Counted from the stretch's first letter, positions 13,633 to 26,554 are shown. The stretch: 64,000 nt of DNA from Aspergillus flavus (GCF_009017415.1 NC_092406.1:5766001-5830000), one strand, 5' to 3'. The notes: a model not told the origin generated them from the letters alone. Numbers and translations: made by a program.

Positions 13633-14610
13633 ACTAATCGGTCAATTGTTGCGTACGTACACCAATACTATATAGTATGTACGTTGCATCTCCTTGTCAG
13701 CGTTTACTGACCTTATTCACTGGTCAGACTGGGTTGACTTTGGTGTGGTCCATTGACAAAAATTAATACATGTATCTATACATACAGATCTACAGATCTA
13801 CAGATCTACATCTCGTTATCATGAGGATGTTAATTCTAATTAACAGATATTCTAGAATATACTCTACTGACAATACAAAATACAAGCTTATTATGACGAA
13901 AGTCAGCTTTGTGAGCATATATTCCGTGTCCTTACGATGAACTTGGTGATAATAATAATCCACATGCCTTATGTCTAAGGGAATCTACTATTTATTGGAG
14001 AGCTACATAGCATGGTATGGTGGGTCATGTGATATCCTTCGATGCAAATTATGTTTAGAGTTAGTACTTGTTACTATAGTTGCATTCATCGAACACAAGA
14101 CTTCGATAGACCAGTTACCGATCAAGATATAGACACAAATCACCTGCCACAATCGTAGGTTGATTATACGAGTTGACATCAGACTTGGCGCATCGTTACT
14201 TCAGGTGAAACCAGAGAATGATTAGTTGTATTTGATACACGGTAGTACTAAGACAGTGTTTGCTTCTTTCCTTCCTGTTTCCTAAACAGTTGTTCCATTC
14301 CTAGTGATTGTCCAATTCACTGTGATCCTTCTATGTTGTTGTTGACGTAACACATAACCCACATAACAAGTAACGAAAGAGAAGTAATTAAAATATAAAC
14401 GGCATGGGGTAATGAACGCAAAGGCAAGCTCTGGCATCTGAGTTAAAGAAAACCTGAAATACCACCGTGAGAAGAGAAAAAGAAAAAGAAAATCTATGTG
14501 CTCCACACTGCCAGGCTGCTCTCCTAGTTCGATCCCAACTGACGCCGGAGGGTATACGAGCGCTAAGAGGAAACAAAAGTCTTCACGTTTTTATTGGGTG
14601 GTTAAGGTAT
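13633..14610. other. Convergent 3' intergenic region
   Basis: AT-rich spacer between the 3' ends of the MFS transporter and glnA. Apart from the short tandem repeat listed separately I see nothing in it. Confidence 0.6.
13784..13810. repeat. 8-bp tandem repeat (ACAGATCT) x 3.4
   Basis: Three perfect copies of ACAGATCT plus a partial fourth. The core AGATCT is itself palindromic. It lies in noncoding spacer and no function is suggested. Confidence 0.8.
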
Positions 14611-16230
14611 CTAGTTGCTACCGCAAATCTGAACGCATCCGTTAGCTCCATGCCTAAAGCAATTCAACGTTTTCAAGATAGAACTTACAGTCTCAACGAT
14701 GATACCAGTGATTTGGTAAGGGCAAGCATTGCTGGCGGGGCGGCGGTCCTCGAAGTAACCCTTGCCATCCTTAGCCACCTGGCGAGGAATACGAATGCTA
14801 CCACCACGGTCGGCAACACCGTAGCTGAACTTATCAATGCTGCCGGTCTCGTGGCGGCCAGTGAGACGCTCCTCGTTACCCTCACCGTAGACAGCAATGT
14901 GCTCAACGTGACGGGCCTCGAACTTCTTCATGTAAGCCTCAATGGCCTTCATACCACCCTCAGCACGAGTGGCGACGGTGGAGACGTTGCTGTGGAGACC
15001 AGCTCCGTTCCATTCACCCTTGATGGGCTTGGGGTCGAAGGAGATACGAACGCCGAACTCTTCAGCGACACGGTGGAGGAGGAAACGGGACATCCAAAGC
15101 TGGTCGCCCACTAGAAAAAAAAAACAGTTAGACCTCGAACACCCTACAGTATATAAGGACGATGCAACTTACTCTCGATACCGGGGCAGGGGCCAACCTG
15201 GTACTCCCACTGGGAGGGCATGACCTCGGCGTTGATACCAGAGATGTTGATGCCGGCGTACAAGCAAGCACGGTAGTGAGCCTCGACGATGTCACGGCAG
15301 TAAACCTTGCCAGTTCCAACACCGCAGTAGTAAGGACCCTGGGCACCGGGGAAACCGCCCTTGGGCCATCCGTAAGGCCAGCCATCGTTACCGAGGAGGG
15401 TGTACTCCTGCTCAAGACCGAACCAGAACTCCTCCTTGGCGTTGACCTCCATCAGGCGGTTGGCATCGTGGCGGTGGTTGTACTTGTTAGGGGTTCCATC
15501 CGAATCCCAGGTTTCGCAAAGGACGAGGATGTTGTCACCAAGACGGAAAGGGTCGGGGTAGATAGCAACGGGACGCAGGTAGACATCGGAGTTGTCACCA
15601 GGGGCCTGGCCGGTTGAGGAACCGTCGAAGTTCCATTCGGGGAGTTCGTCAACGGACGTAACCTTCTTAGAGAGAGTCTAGATAGTGGGGTCAGCAATCA
15701 AAGTCCCATGACTGGTCACGTGGTACGGGTAGGCGCAGGAACAGGGTGCATCAGATCACCGTGCGCAGGGCTTATCAGCCAAGGAGTCGAGATAACAATC
15801 ACGATCCCTTTGCGTCTGTGCGCCGTGCCATTCAATGCCCCCCATCTATACTTCCAACCTGACACGCAATCCAGCGGATAAGATTGTAGGATAGAGGTCG
15901 TGGGTGAATACATACCTTGGTCTTGCTGCGGCATCCACCAACGGAGTCAATCCAGACATACTCGGCCTGCACGCGTCCGCGCTGGTCGAGGTTCATGTAC
16001 TTCATGAGCTGTTGCCAGCGCAAGTCAGTATGTTTGTTTCCTCAAAGCCGGGAAGACGGCTGAAGAAAGCATGATAGCAATCAATGAGAAGTGTAACGCA
16101 CATTCTCCGTGTTGGAGATGGTTGTTGATTCAGACTGTAGCGATGAGTCACGAGTCAGCACTTATCCGACTGATAATGAGAACCACAACGCGATAACGCG
16201 CGAGATAAGAGGTTGAGTATCACATACCAT
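14611..16230 (-). CDS. glnA: Glutamine synthetase
   Basis: Cytosolic type II (eukaryotic) glutamine synthetase, which makes glutamine from glutamate, ammonium and ATP. The reading is [25 protein letters not shown], then [17 protein letters not shown] (substrate/ammonium region), GLEQEYTLL (metal-ligand Glu), [25 protein letters not shown] (the glutamate-site segment), [18 protein letters not shown] and [15 protein letters not shown]. It ends ETICGSN-stop after a 60-nt terminal intron (14688-14629). Without that intron the frame would add an unrelated tail. Six exons. The first coding exon is only the ATG (16230-16228), spliced to TCTGAATCA at 16134. All catalytic segments expected of the family are present and length is normal. 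Three HGATAR (AreA-type GATA) words lie in intron 1, so nitrogen control is plausible but not shown. Confidence 0.97.
16171..16208. promoter_or_regulatory. Cluster of three GATA sites in glnA intron 1
   Basis: TGATAA (16171-16176), CGATAA (16191-16196) and AGATAA (16203-16208) all fit HGATAR, the AreA nitrogen regulator consensus, within 38 bp of the first intron of glnA. Binding is inference. Confidence 0.35.
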
Positions 16231-19200
16231 GATGAATTGATGTGTGTGTGAAGGATATAGACTAAAGAAGTGGTTTTTCAAGATATCTCAGCTTGCAACA
16301 GATGCAGAGCAGAACCCAGTAATTTTAACTGCTTGGAAAGAAGCTTTGTTCCTGCGATAGGATAAAGACGAAAACGGAACGACGATCTGAGATCGATTGG
16401 AAGGTAGCGAAAGGAAGTGAAAAGGAGGAGATTTAAAGCAAGCGAGTTGAAGGGAAGGGAGATGGGTAAGGTTACGGATAGAAGGATAGAGATGTAAGTG
16501 ACAAAGGTTCAGTGGGTGGGGAGGCGATGCTTTAAATTTAAGAGAAAGAGAGACTTTCAATCCATTGTAGCTTTTTTTGGGGGAGGGGGCAAATTCATCC
16601 CAATTGGGTATGGGGTCGTTTCGGCTTGAAAATTACGGTAATGGCACCGGTCGATATTCTCGGTTGCTGGGCACCGCACCGGTAAATTGAATTTCCCACG
16701 GATTTTTTTTGGGATATATTTATTTTTACATTTTTATTTCTTTTTTTAATTTTTTTTTTTTCGGCTGCATAACTGCCAGACTGGTTTCACTCTGAATTCA
16801 GGTAGGCTTTTTTTTGGTGATTCAGTATTATTATTATTAGAAAATAACTATCAATAGCTCAAGAATCTAGTAAATTTTTAGAAATGTGTACGTGTAGTTT
16901 CGTAGACTCATTCTGGTCTGATGGTTGGCATGGAATTATCATTTTTGAATTAATTGTTGAAAGTGGATGCGTTGTTGCGGTGTTTCAGAAAATTCAAAAC
17001 CACAAGGGAAAAAAAAAAAAAAAAAAAAAAAGGCGCAAACCCACAATATGTGGTAAGTGTCTGGACACTGAGAAGATGCAGCAAGGCTGCAGCTAAGACA
17101 AGGGTTGCTCTCCGCCATTCAGTTCCCACACCACCATTGAATGGATCAGGTACTCTCCTATCTGAGAATATGTGACCAGGTACTAAGAGCTACATGGGGT
17201 CAGTCGGATAGCCTCCCAACCAACATAAGATAGGCGTCGGCTAGATGGTTCTATCTTCCTAATACACGGTGGATTACGAGGTTCCTGCCCAAGACCGCAC
17301 CTCAGGCACTCAATAACACTACCTAATTGGGTAAAGAGATGGAGCCCTCATGGATCCAACAAAATCAAAAATGCCTCCCCCTTTCCTCTTTTACGCCGAT
17401 ACAGTTACTAGAGTAAATTGGAAAAAAAAATTACATGGATGCAAGTAATGCAGGTAACTGCAACCAAAAGCAAATAGGCAGAGTCATTTTGAACGGGCCA
17501 GTCCGATGCGATAGAATGGCTGTGAATACTAATCACCGGAATCTCCCTCGACGGCGCTTGGATATCTAGCCCGTATCTCTCTTCCCCAGATAATCGCACC
17601 CCACGCCACGGTGATCCGGACGCCTTCTATCGATGTTTAATTACACTTCCTCGACATGTTCCATGCATTGTGACTTCCCCCTTTCGATCATTATAAGTCG
17701 GCTGACCAGGCCTTGGATACACTCCCACCGCGATGAGGGTTGCCTGACTGAGGCTTTTAGATAGCGACGCGAAAAGCTGTTGCTAAGAGGTATTATCAAC
17801 CATTAATCGACGACGGTGCATATCAGCTGCAGGACCCGAGTATCTATCCATTTAGTTTGAACGTTACATGCAACTAAAAGTCCTGGACTGCCGCCCCATT
17901 GGTAGACCGGGCGCATGGCTTATAGCAAGTCATATGGGAAACTGATTCACGGAATGGATATCATTCGTCCCATGTTTTTTAAATGACTCTCTTTTTTTGT
18001 CTCAATATGTGCCTTGTCATACTGACCGACAAAAGTTCCCGGATCAGATGAACAGACGTTTTGGAAGGGTATTGGTAGGGTCTTTCCGATAAAAATGTAC
18101 ATGTACCTGTCCATACTCCAGTTGATGCATATCAACATCCATGGTACCTGCGACTTATCAGAAGGATTCCTTATCAATGCCCCTCAGAAAGACACCCCGC
18201 CATAGTCGCGTGGGTGGATCATAGCGCGTCTGCCGATTGATCGCTTTGGAATTAATAGCTTCTGCCTTTTATTCCTCCTATCTGGTTGAGCAGAAACAAA
18301 GATCCTTCCTTTGAATTACATCCTTATCTACTGGACTAACAACTATCAGTTCCAAGTCTATCAAAGGATTAAAAAAAGAAATCCTCGATAATCACCCAAA
18401 ACGGCAAGATTACACCCAGCCGGTAATTCTCAGTACTGACAGTGAAAATGGGCAAATTTACAGAAAATAAACCTCCACAGATGTGGGGCGTGGCAAGAAA
18501 TTCTCGAAAAAGGCGAGCAAGAGAGAGAAAAGTTAAGCCGCCCCAAGTCCCCGAGACCGGCCCAGATGGTTAGTCAGGGTTATTCTTAGAGGGAATTTAG
18601 GCGACGGATTGGTCCGCTTGGGGGGAAAACTGCGGTCTGCACCGCCTCGAAGGGCGTGGAAGAGGGTCGAGGCAGAAGGGACTGGTGGTCACCATTAAGT
18701 CACTTCAACCTCACAACCGGTTGGGGGTGTACAAGGATTCTCCAGAACAGTCCCCCCGGAGTGGCGATCATCTTGGAATTGTATCATTCTTCCGTGAGAT
18801 ATTGTACTACAGCAAATGACAGGCGTCCGTGGTCGGGAGATTCAGGAATCAACTGCATCATGAGTGGCTGAGAGATTTTAGAATCATGAGGGGGACAAAG
18901 AACGTCCGTCTTGCTGAGGTTTCGGATCAGCCCTGTGGTTGACATCCACTGCAGGAGAGAGCGATGTATTCTTAGTACTAGTCTTCCCCTAATAGGATGA
19001 GATTGTGAGACCGGGAGGGTTATTATTAGTTCGTGGTGAAACGAGACCAGAAAAGAATAGATACGGTCTATCAAAATGTAATGTTGTATTGTATTGAGGT
19101 CTAGAGATTCTATTCTGAAGGATATCCACTCTCATCAACCCCGATATGGTCGAATGCGCAGCAGGCGGCTTCAGCCCGCCGTAGGCCGTCAGCCAGTCAT

Positions 19201-20942
19201 AAGAATAGAACCTGTGGCGCAGTCTCTAATCCAGGAGCGGTTTAGCGCCCTCCCGCAAGAACTTCCAGTTTTACGCTGATTTATGCGTCATGACTGACAT
19301 CTGAAAGTTCTCGCTCCTGTGATCCCGAAATTGATGGTGGAAAATCCCTTTCGACCTCGGATAATACAGCCCGAAGTGCCGCCATTTTTGAATATCCCTC
19401 ACCGACATCACGATCTAAGCAACTTAATCACGACGAAGGGGATGGCTGTCATCCAATGACCGGAAAATCAATAATGACATTGAGGGGGATCGAGTAATAG
19501 TTGTGATTGACCAGCCTGATAGTGAGTAATGGCTTCCCTCGCCAACCATGTTTTTCCCTGTGATGCTCCGCATTCTGACTGGGTCCCTTATCGTTGCGCC
19601 CTGATTGGTCCTGGCCCGCCGTCCATGACAAACGCCGCTGACTGGATTCGGCCCGAATCGTCATCGCTGGCCTGGAATGCCTCAGGTTGACGACAGTTGA
19701 ACAGACATGGAACAATAGCTTGGAGAAAGTCCTCCTATCGTATGAATTCATCTTCACCAGTCGATCTGCCAAGAAATCTGCGAGTCACACTGGATCGCTT
19801 GGCGGGGAAATTCGACAGTCGATTCATGACCACATGTCCTCCCTTGTAGGGGCAGAAAAGAAAGAACGCAGAAAGGGATAGGAATAATGAAAATCATTCC
19901 ACTACAAATTTCTTTCCATTGATCTTGTCTGTAAGTCTTGTAATTAAGAATTCCAATGGAATTTTAATGCCTCATGCCCCGTCAACGCATGCAGAAGAAT
20001 CCCAATGCATATTTTTTTGAAACCCTCGATGGATCACAATTTTAATGAGGTATCCGATCTAGCAGGGTAATTCGCGCAGTTGATCATGGAAATTTCTTCT
20101 TCCAGCCTTGGATTTTCTTTTCTTTTCTTTTTTCATTTTTTTGGGATTTTCTTCTTTTGTCGCTTCCTCTTCTTTAGTAGGACATCGATGGGAATATTTT
20201 TGGGATACCACGAAGCCAAGAAGACATTTGACAGGTCATTCTCATACTTGTTATTCCCTCATGGTTTAGATAATGGAAAACCACCAAACGGTCTCCTTGC
20301 AGTGGTTGTTCATGCACTGAGATGTACAGTTAAATCCCTCAGCCCTGGTATAAGGCAGCCAGGCATTACACTAGCCGCCTCCACCGCCATTTCCATATGG
20401 GCCGGAACTTTAATTCTTGGGAGCAACAACATTCATTCTGCATCTCGCAGGTCTGGGCATATGTATGTATGGAAACGTGTAAAGCTACAGATCTCCATCC
20501 CACCGGATCTTATTTCCTTTTTCTTCCTTTTCTCACCGATTGCTGCCCTTTGGGTTGTCATGTTCCACGTTCGATTATTTCTTCGCCAACTGCGCGTGGA
20601 CAGGTAAGACTAGCAACGGATGATTCTATCTTGTAAGAGAAACTGCGTCGGCATAGTAACCGTAGTCCCCAGAGAGCTCCAAGGCAGAGCTCTGTTGGCG
20701 GATAGATAGGGGATGGAGTCCATGCAGGTACAGCATCGATTGCTGGGCTAGCTCCGGTCAGGGAGATGGGTCTCGTCTGCAGAGCCTCAGATGAAGATCT
20801 GGTCAAGCCTCAACTGATCCGCTGGAGGCAGGGAATCACTTCAGCGGCTACCAGCCGACAGCGTGGTCGAGACAACCCTCTCCACTCGGCGGCAGCGGCA
20901 CCCGCGGCTACCCAGCCAATCCGGGATGTGTGACAGGTATTC
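16231..20942. other. 4.7 kb gene-poor region including glnA promoter
   Basis: The first few hundred bases are the glnA leader and promoter. Beyond this I find no coding frame with protein-like character on either strand. T-rich tracts occur near 16740-16765 and an A23 run at 17009-17031. The right end is the 3' flank of Med1. Confidence 0.55.
17009..17031. repeat. A23 homopolymer tract
   Basis: Uninterrupted run of 23 adenines in noncoding DNA. No target-site duplication or upstream reading frame suggests a retro-inserted copy. Confidence 0.9.
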
Positions 20943-23311
20943 TCAACGGCCCTTTCGCTGCTGCATCCATCGTAGGATCCATTCCACCAACGTCCCGATG
21001 TCTTGAGATATTTCCAGCACCCGAGCTATCTTGTTTTGTAGTTCAATCACTTCGTTCTTCTGGCCGTCGGTCATTTGCACGTCCATGTCTCCAAGACTGC
21101 TACAGTGATCTAACAATCCTGTCATATCTACCACCGAGACGCGGCCGTTCAATCCAACTTCCAAACTCACGGAAACTTTGCTTATAGTAGTTTCTTCCTT
21201 GGCCGACTCTGCAGAACCGGGTGGATCGTTTACCGTGAAAAGTAACATGACGACGGGCGCTTGACCAAGCTGTGTCCGCAATGTAACGTCTACTTTAACC
21301 TCATCGACATCGTCGTCAACACCTTCAGCGTTCGAGTTGGCCGTGTCCTTCCCTTTCTCCTTCATCCTGTCCGTGCTGTGGAGTCCCTTCAGCAACCAAT
21401 CGAGTTTTTTCTCGTTGGGATCCTTATTGCTCAAGGTAATCACATTTTTCTTTGGCTTCCCTGGTTCCGTGAATTTCAGCTGACTAGCGGGGCTCTTTGG
21501 GGAGTCTGTTTGGGCATCCTTTCTGTTGTCGTCGCTCTTGGACGGGGGACTGAAAATGTTACGAATCATGTTTGCTAAAAACGCATATTGGCGCAGTGTC
21601 TGTAAAGAGAGATGAAAAACAAGGAATCAGTAACTTCTCTCATGAGTAGTTTGGCTATTGATCTCACCGGAAGAATATCTGCAAGCTGCCGCGGGTGCGC
21701 AAATGGGATATCACGCATCGTACGCCCAGCAACAGATTCGAAGGGTTGGAAAGTGTAGCTATGTTGTTTAGTACATGGCTTGCCATCCTGATCAACGCTC
21801 TGGACGGCCATCCTGCGCCTTCTGCGACCCAGCTGGGATGCTTCTTCAGGCCCAAGACCCATAGCTCCCGCCGCTGATAATGGCGACCATCCCGGTGCTA
21901 AAAGTCCATCGTAAGTTACCATCTTAAACTCTTGTGGCATCTGAATGCCCAGATGTCTGTATATGTCCGAAGCTGCCAAGATTGGCAGTTCAAGGGGCGG
22001 TTCCATTCTCGCAACAAACCGCCGATTCGGTGCGGTACCTAGCATGCCTGAATCGAGCGCCATTGCATCTTGTTGGCCTTGGGAAGAAAGAGTCGCCGGT
22101 GGGTCTGCCCAGTTAACAACAGCAACATCAGACCCTCCCATCTCGTTCGACGACGGTTCGTTCGCATTGTTGTTCACGACTGTAAAGACTTCGGAGTTCA
22201 CCCACTCTTTGGACACACGGAGCGACGGGTATCCTTCTTCACACTCTATTATGATGTTCCATTTGCCGTTATGATTCCCTGATTCGCCACCCATCGACGA
22301 TACGGACGGCTGATCTATAGCCATGTCATCCGGAGAAACCTTCTTTTGCTTGGAGTCCAGGACGCGTGCTTGATGTACCCAGTACTCTAAGTTGAGGCCA
22401 ACCCGGCCTCCTTGATGCAGACACGGCTGGCCAACCCAGCCACTGCAGAGGTGATCGTGAATACCAGAAAACTTGCGGTGATGCCCTTCTTCATCCCAGA
22501 TACGCTTCAGGCTTTCGTAGAGGCCTTCTATGGCCTCAAAACAGTTGACTTCTTGGCTGAGTCTGTCATGCTTAGCAAGCCACTGTAGATTCTCATGAAA
22601 CTTAGTCAAAGTTTTCCAAGAGCTCCGTCCTCCGTCTTCAGGCGATTCTATCAAATCACGCTTTAGGACAGCCGTAGCTTCCCGACGTTCGCCGTCAGTG
22701 GCTTCTGGCGTTGCGATATTCAGGCTGACATCCTTCACGGTGTTCTGCGCACGGTAGAACTCAATTTCGAGGTCGACAAAGTTCCCCGCAATACTGAGGC
22801 TATCCTCCTGCCAGATCGACTCAAAGCCTTCAAGCTGGCCCAGTCGCTCAATGCCTTCCCTGCACACTCCTCTTCCCGCGACTCGCGTCCGTAGAAGCTG
22901 AACCACGTCCTCAATGTGTCTCCTCCGCTCATCGTCGCTGTCGCGCGCACTCCCCAGTTTCAGGCCTTGCATACCGAGTGCCTGAATGTCGCTGTCGTGC
23001 ATACCGGGTGCTACTAAAACGTCATGGACTGCGGGAGACGGGCTTATCCCACCATAGCCACCGAGTGCAAGAAGAGCCGATGGGGAGCTGAGAGTGACGG
23101 GATCGTCAGCCCCGGTGGCTGCAGCCAGAGGTGTGGCGTTCTGATGCGTCAAAATCGGTTGGTGGTTATGAGCATGTCCCGAAGCTGATGGGGTCCTCGT
23201 TGATGGTGATTTATGCGATATAGGTCGAGCCATAGGCCCAGAGGGGCGGGGAGAAGAAGTCAGATGGGTTGGCGTTGCGCCGGGATTTGGTTTGGAAGAC
23301 GGAGTCGCCAT
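20943..23311 (-). CDS. med1: Mediator complex subunit 1
   Basis: Subunit of the middle module of the RNA polymerase II Mediator complex, in the nucleus. Two exons (23311-21668 and 21599-20943) joined across a 68-nt intron give 766 residues; the join reads ADILP then TLRQYAFLAN. The first 100 residues are Pro/Ser/Thr-rich and disordered. A conserved Med1 core follows with LLALGGYGGISPSPAVHD near residue 80-100 and VVQLLRTRVAGRGV near 135. A block with HDRLSQEVNCFEAIEGLYE lies near 245, and the middle contains acidic and Ser-rich loops. The C-terminus ends in a helical segment, ELQNKIARVLEISQDIGTLV. Identification rests on the overall resemblance to fungal Med1 sequences, not on a catalytic motif. 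It is divergently paired with the gene at 23775. Confidence 0.85.
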
Positions 23312-23774
23312 TGTAGCTGCTCAATACGATGAATTCAAAATGTAACCAGATCAATAACTAGACAAATGCTGGGTATCACGCATAAAACGATAGCAGTAGT
23401 TCGATTTGGGCCTCTTCTCAATACTGCACCGCTGCGCAGTTCATTATCTTCTATCTGACGGGCTGACCGGGCAACACCATGCAATTGTGAAAACTCACTA
23501 GACTATTAAAAGCATCGCCAAAGTTTGAAGGTAGAGAATGGGAATTGAGAAGGCCAAAGAAAAGCGAAAGACTGTTTATCAACCAAAATACCACCCGACC
23601 CTATGGATTTCCGGTGAGGGAACTATTTGATGCGGAGTGACTTGGGTCCAGAACGCGGAGTCACATGAGTTTGTTGTGTTTGCCTCCGTCGTCATAGCTA
23701 AACCGATTAACTATCGAAGATTAATCCTTACCTCCAACTTGTTCAACAACATACTCAATTGAAGTCATTTCAAT
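23312..23774. promoter_or_regulatory. Shared divergent promoter, med1 / mitochondrial protein
   Basis: 463 bp separate the two start codons, so both promoters must lie here. No specific site is recognised. Confidence 0.5.
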
Positions 23775-24604
23775 ATGTTTGCCTTTAGGACTTTTGTCCG
23801 TAATACTCCTAGTCTGTCAAGATGGTCACAGATCCGGGGTGTCTCGACGTTAGAAAATCATCCTCACATTGTATGTTTCCAATCGAGTTAATCTTTGCTA
23901 TGATTGGCACTCACAATTTATCTAGTACGTTTTCCCATCTAATGGAAGCCACGTCTTGTCATTGCTGCCGTCAGAACCTCCAAACTCTAGATTGTCCATT
24001 GGTGTCACTTCTAAACTGCCCCCTACGACGGACTCCTTTAAGGAGAACCCGGAATTCCTGAAGATCCTACAGGATGTGGTCTCTGAGTATGGCCACCAGG
24101 ACCCGGACGCTGTCTCCCAAGCCCAGGTGATGGTGTCTACATCTGGCGCTAACCTGGGCTCTGGTGGCGTCCTGTTGACGGGTGGGCGTGCCAGAAGACG
24201 GCACAGTGCAGCAGATTCCAGCGGTGGAGCGAGCGGCCAAGGTGGTGCTGGATCCGCCGGGCGAGGAGGCTGGATACACCTTTCAGACAATAGGCGGCCA
24301 CCTGAGTATGGCCGGATCGCATGGCCTGAAGATATTTTTGGAAGTCTTGAGGTCGACAGTGACGGTAGTTTCGTGGGAAGCAACGGAAATTATCAGCCAA
24401 GTGGTATGGTGTTTCTGTACAGAACATTCCAGTGGGCATAGCTGACTTCAATAGGTACTTATCGGATCGTGACTCGGGACGGAATGTAGGTCACAACTTC
24501 TTCAAATGACACTGAACAGTACTAACAGCAGATCTAGTTTGGGTTTGAGCCCATTCCTTAGAGAAAAGTTGGTACAGAGGCTGCGCCAGCAGGAGAGTCA
24601 ATAG
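23775..24604 (+). CDS. Conserved fungal protein, probably mitochondrial, unknown function
   Basis: Small four-exon gene: 23775-23870, 23926-24403, 24455-24485 and 24532-24604, giving 225 residues with every junction in frame. The last intron (24486-24531) has an ACTAAC branch-type word and a GTAGGT donor; exon 3 is only 31 nt. The N-terminus MFAFRTFVRNTPSLSRWSQI has Arg, Ser and Thr and no acidic residues, as in mitochondrial presequences. Then follow YVFPSNGSHVLSLLPSEPP, KENPEFLKILQDVVSEYGHQ, a Gly/Ser/Arg-rich loop, GGWIHLSDNRRPPEYGRIAW, PEDIFGSLEV and GNYQPSGTYRIVTRDG, ending LSPFLREKLVQRLRQQ. I recognise it as resembling uncharacterised proteins of other Aspergilli but know no function. 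Reading only the longest frame would miss the last 34 residues. Confidence 0.75.
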
Positions 24605-24785
24605 CGGACGAATTGAGAATTCATGTACATTATTCGAGTGTATTTTAATGGGCTTGATGATAATTATGGCTAAACTGCAGGCCAGTTGGTTCATATCGCA
24701 TCTCATATCGCATCATGACGGTTAGCATTGCAGGGCACAGTCCGAATAGCTCACACCATGCTATTTTGATAGAGGCAGAACAACT

Positions 24786-26177
24786 TCAGGTTGAGAAAAA
24801 TTTTGTGATTGGGTGAGATCCATCGGCTTTCTTCACATTTACCTTTTTAATCGGCTTTTCATTATGAGTCGCACTTCGCATCTTCTTTCCGGCGGGGCTT
24901 GTCTGTCGCTTCGATACTGGGGTATGCTCTGTGACCTTCTTTGGCGAAGGGGTGCGCAGCTCTGTTTTTGGCTTCTTCACCTCCTCATCTGCTACCTCTC
25001 CAGTTCCCTCGGGGGTGCGTTCCCTCTTGATGCCCGCTGCTGGCTTGGGTGCATTGTCTTCACTCCATTCACTATCCTTCGTTGGACTCGGATCGTCTTC
25101 GTTCTTAACTATATTTTGATCCGTAATGCCATCGCCTTCGACTTTGACACCCGGCTCGGTCTTTTTCTTTGCATTTGCAAAGAAGTTCGCAATATTACTC
25201 TTGTTTTCTTTACTACTTACCGGTACAATGAAGTCGGGGGAGTTGTTTCCGACCTTGCCAACCTCCTTGGGAACGGGATAGCATTCCAACTCGCCCTTGT
25301 ACGGCTTTAGCACAGACTGCAGTTCCTTCGACCACGTCGTCCGAGTCGGATCCAGCCATATCTTCATCGCCTCACTATTCGGATCAAGAATCACCGGCAT
25401 GCGATCATGGAGGAACTTCAGATAAGAGTTCGAGGACGTCGTAATAATCGTATACGTGTAGAGCTTCTCATCCTCCCCTTCCACAGCATGTCAGCCTAAC
25501 CACCAAATAATCAACCCAATATATGTCCACAAACTCACCTTCATAAGAAACACAATCCCACAACCCAGCAAAAAGCATCAACTCCCCATCCTTCCGCTTC
25601 ACAAAATGCGGCACTTTCTCCTTCCCCCCAGGCCCCTTCTTCAACCACTCATAGAAACCCTGGCAGACAATCACACACCTCTTCTTCCGCTTCATAGACG
25701 TCCACATCCCGCGATCCTCGACCAACGAGTCATCCCGACAATTGATCGTCCGCATCAGCGACCCGTAATCTGGTTTCCGCTTCGTCCAAGACGGAACCAG
25801 TCCCCACTTCATACTTTGGATTTTGTAGTGGAGCTGGGAGCTTGATTGCGTTTGTTCGTCTTTCCCTCCATCTCTATTCTGGGTACGTGATGTATTGTGA
25901 AGTCCGCTGTCGTCGTTCTCATATTGTCCCTCGCCGTGTTCAGAAGGATATATATCCGCACGATAGACAGCACCAAAGTTCCCCGGAGCGAAGTTGTAGG
26001 TTTCTCGGACCTCGTCATCGGAGGGCGCTTCGTCGACCTGGAGGCCTTGTTCTTGGAGGCGACGACGCATGAAGGCCATGCGCTGTTCTGTTTGTTAGAT
26101 ATTTTGTTGTCTGCCTATAGAAGTCGAGTAGGTAGAGGGACATGACATACCACGCCGAGAGCATATCTACCACACAT
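24786..26177 (-). CDS. SRAP (HMCES/YedK-type) abasic-site processing protein
   Basis: SRAP-family protein that covalently traps abasic sites in single-stranded DNA through its N-terminal cysteine, acting at replication forks. Three exons (26177-26151, 26082-25539, 25477-24786) give 420 residues. Exon 1 encodes MCGRYALGV, so Cys2 becomes N-terminal after Met removal. MKWGLVPSW, INCRDDSL, CQGFYEW (catalytic Glu) and LHDRMPVIL (active-site His, about residue 214) match the family. The C-terminal half is a disordered, Lys/Pro/Glu-rich tail. It contains two PIP-box-like words, KSNIANFF near residue 283-290 and SHPITKFF at 411-418, just before the stop. The last intron has a weak acceptor (GTGGAAG), chosen because it alone keeps the frame. 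It shares a short divergent promoter with the Mgr3-like gene. Confidence 0.9.
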
Positions 26178-26554
26178 TTTCAGACCATCAAGTAACGAGA
26201 ATAAATAAGGGAAGTATTTAACTCAAAATCAACTAATGGTCGCTAGCTACAAGCCCAATCTAGGCAGAGATAGAGAAGGGTGCCTGGAATAGTAAAGGGA
26301 AATCGATAAAAGTGCGACGTCATACTGCGACGGGAGCTCCGACCAATAGGAACGTAAGATAAGATTTTAATTTATTTCCGCGATTGAATTCTTTCTCCTA
26401 CACTCTTTTTACTCAACTCAACTCTATACTCTTTCACATACTACACTCCCTCACACCAATCAACACTCAATCAGACAACTCACTACGAAAACCTCAATGC
26501 CGAAATAAACCACACAAAAAAACCACCAAAGAAACCCAATCCCAACCCAACAAA
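26178..26554. promoter_or_regulatory. Shared divergent promoter, SRAP / Mgr3-like
   Basis: 377 bp between the start codons, with a long pyrimidine/CA-rich leader on the plus side (26390-26550). No specific site is recognised. Confidence 0.5.

Noticed and set aside
14467..15114. 215-residue plus-strand frame over glnA
   Set aside because: Mirror of the glutamine synthetase exons; the minus strand reads conserved enzyme motifs.
17009..17031. A23 run as the tail of a retro-inserted element
   Set aside because: No flanking duplication, no reading frame upstream and no repeated body.
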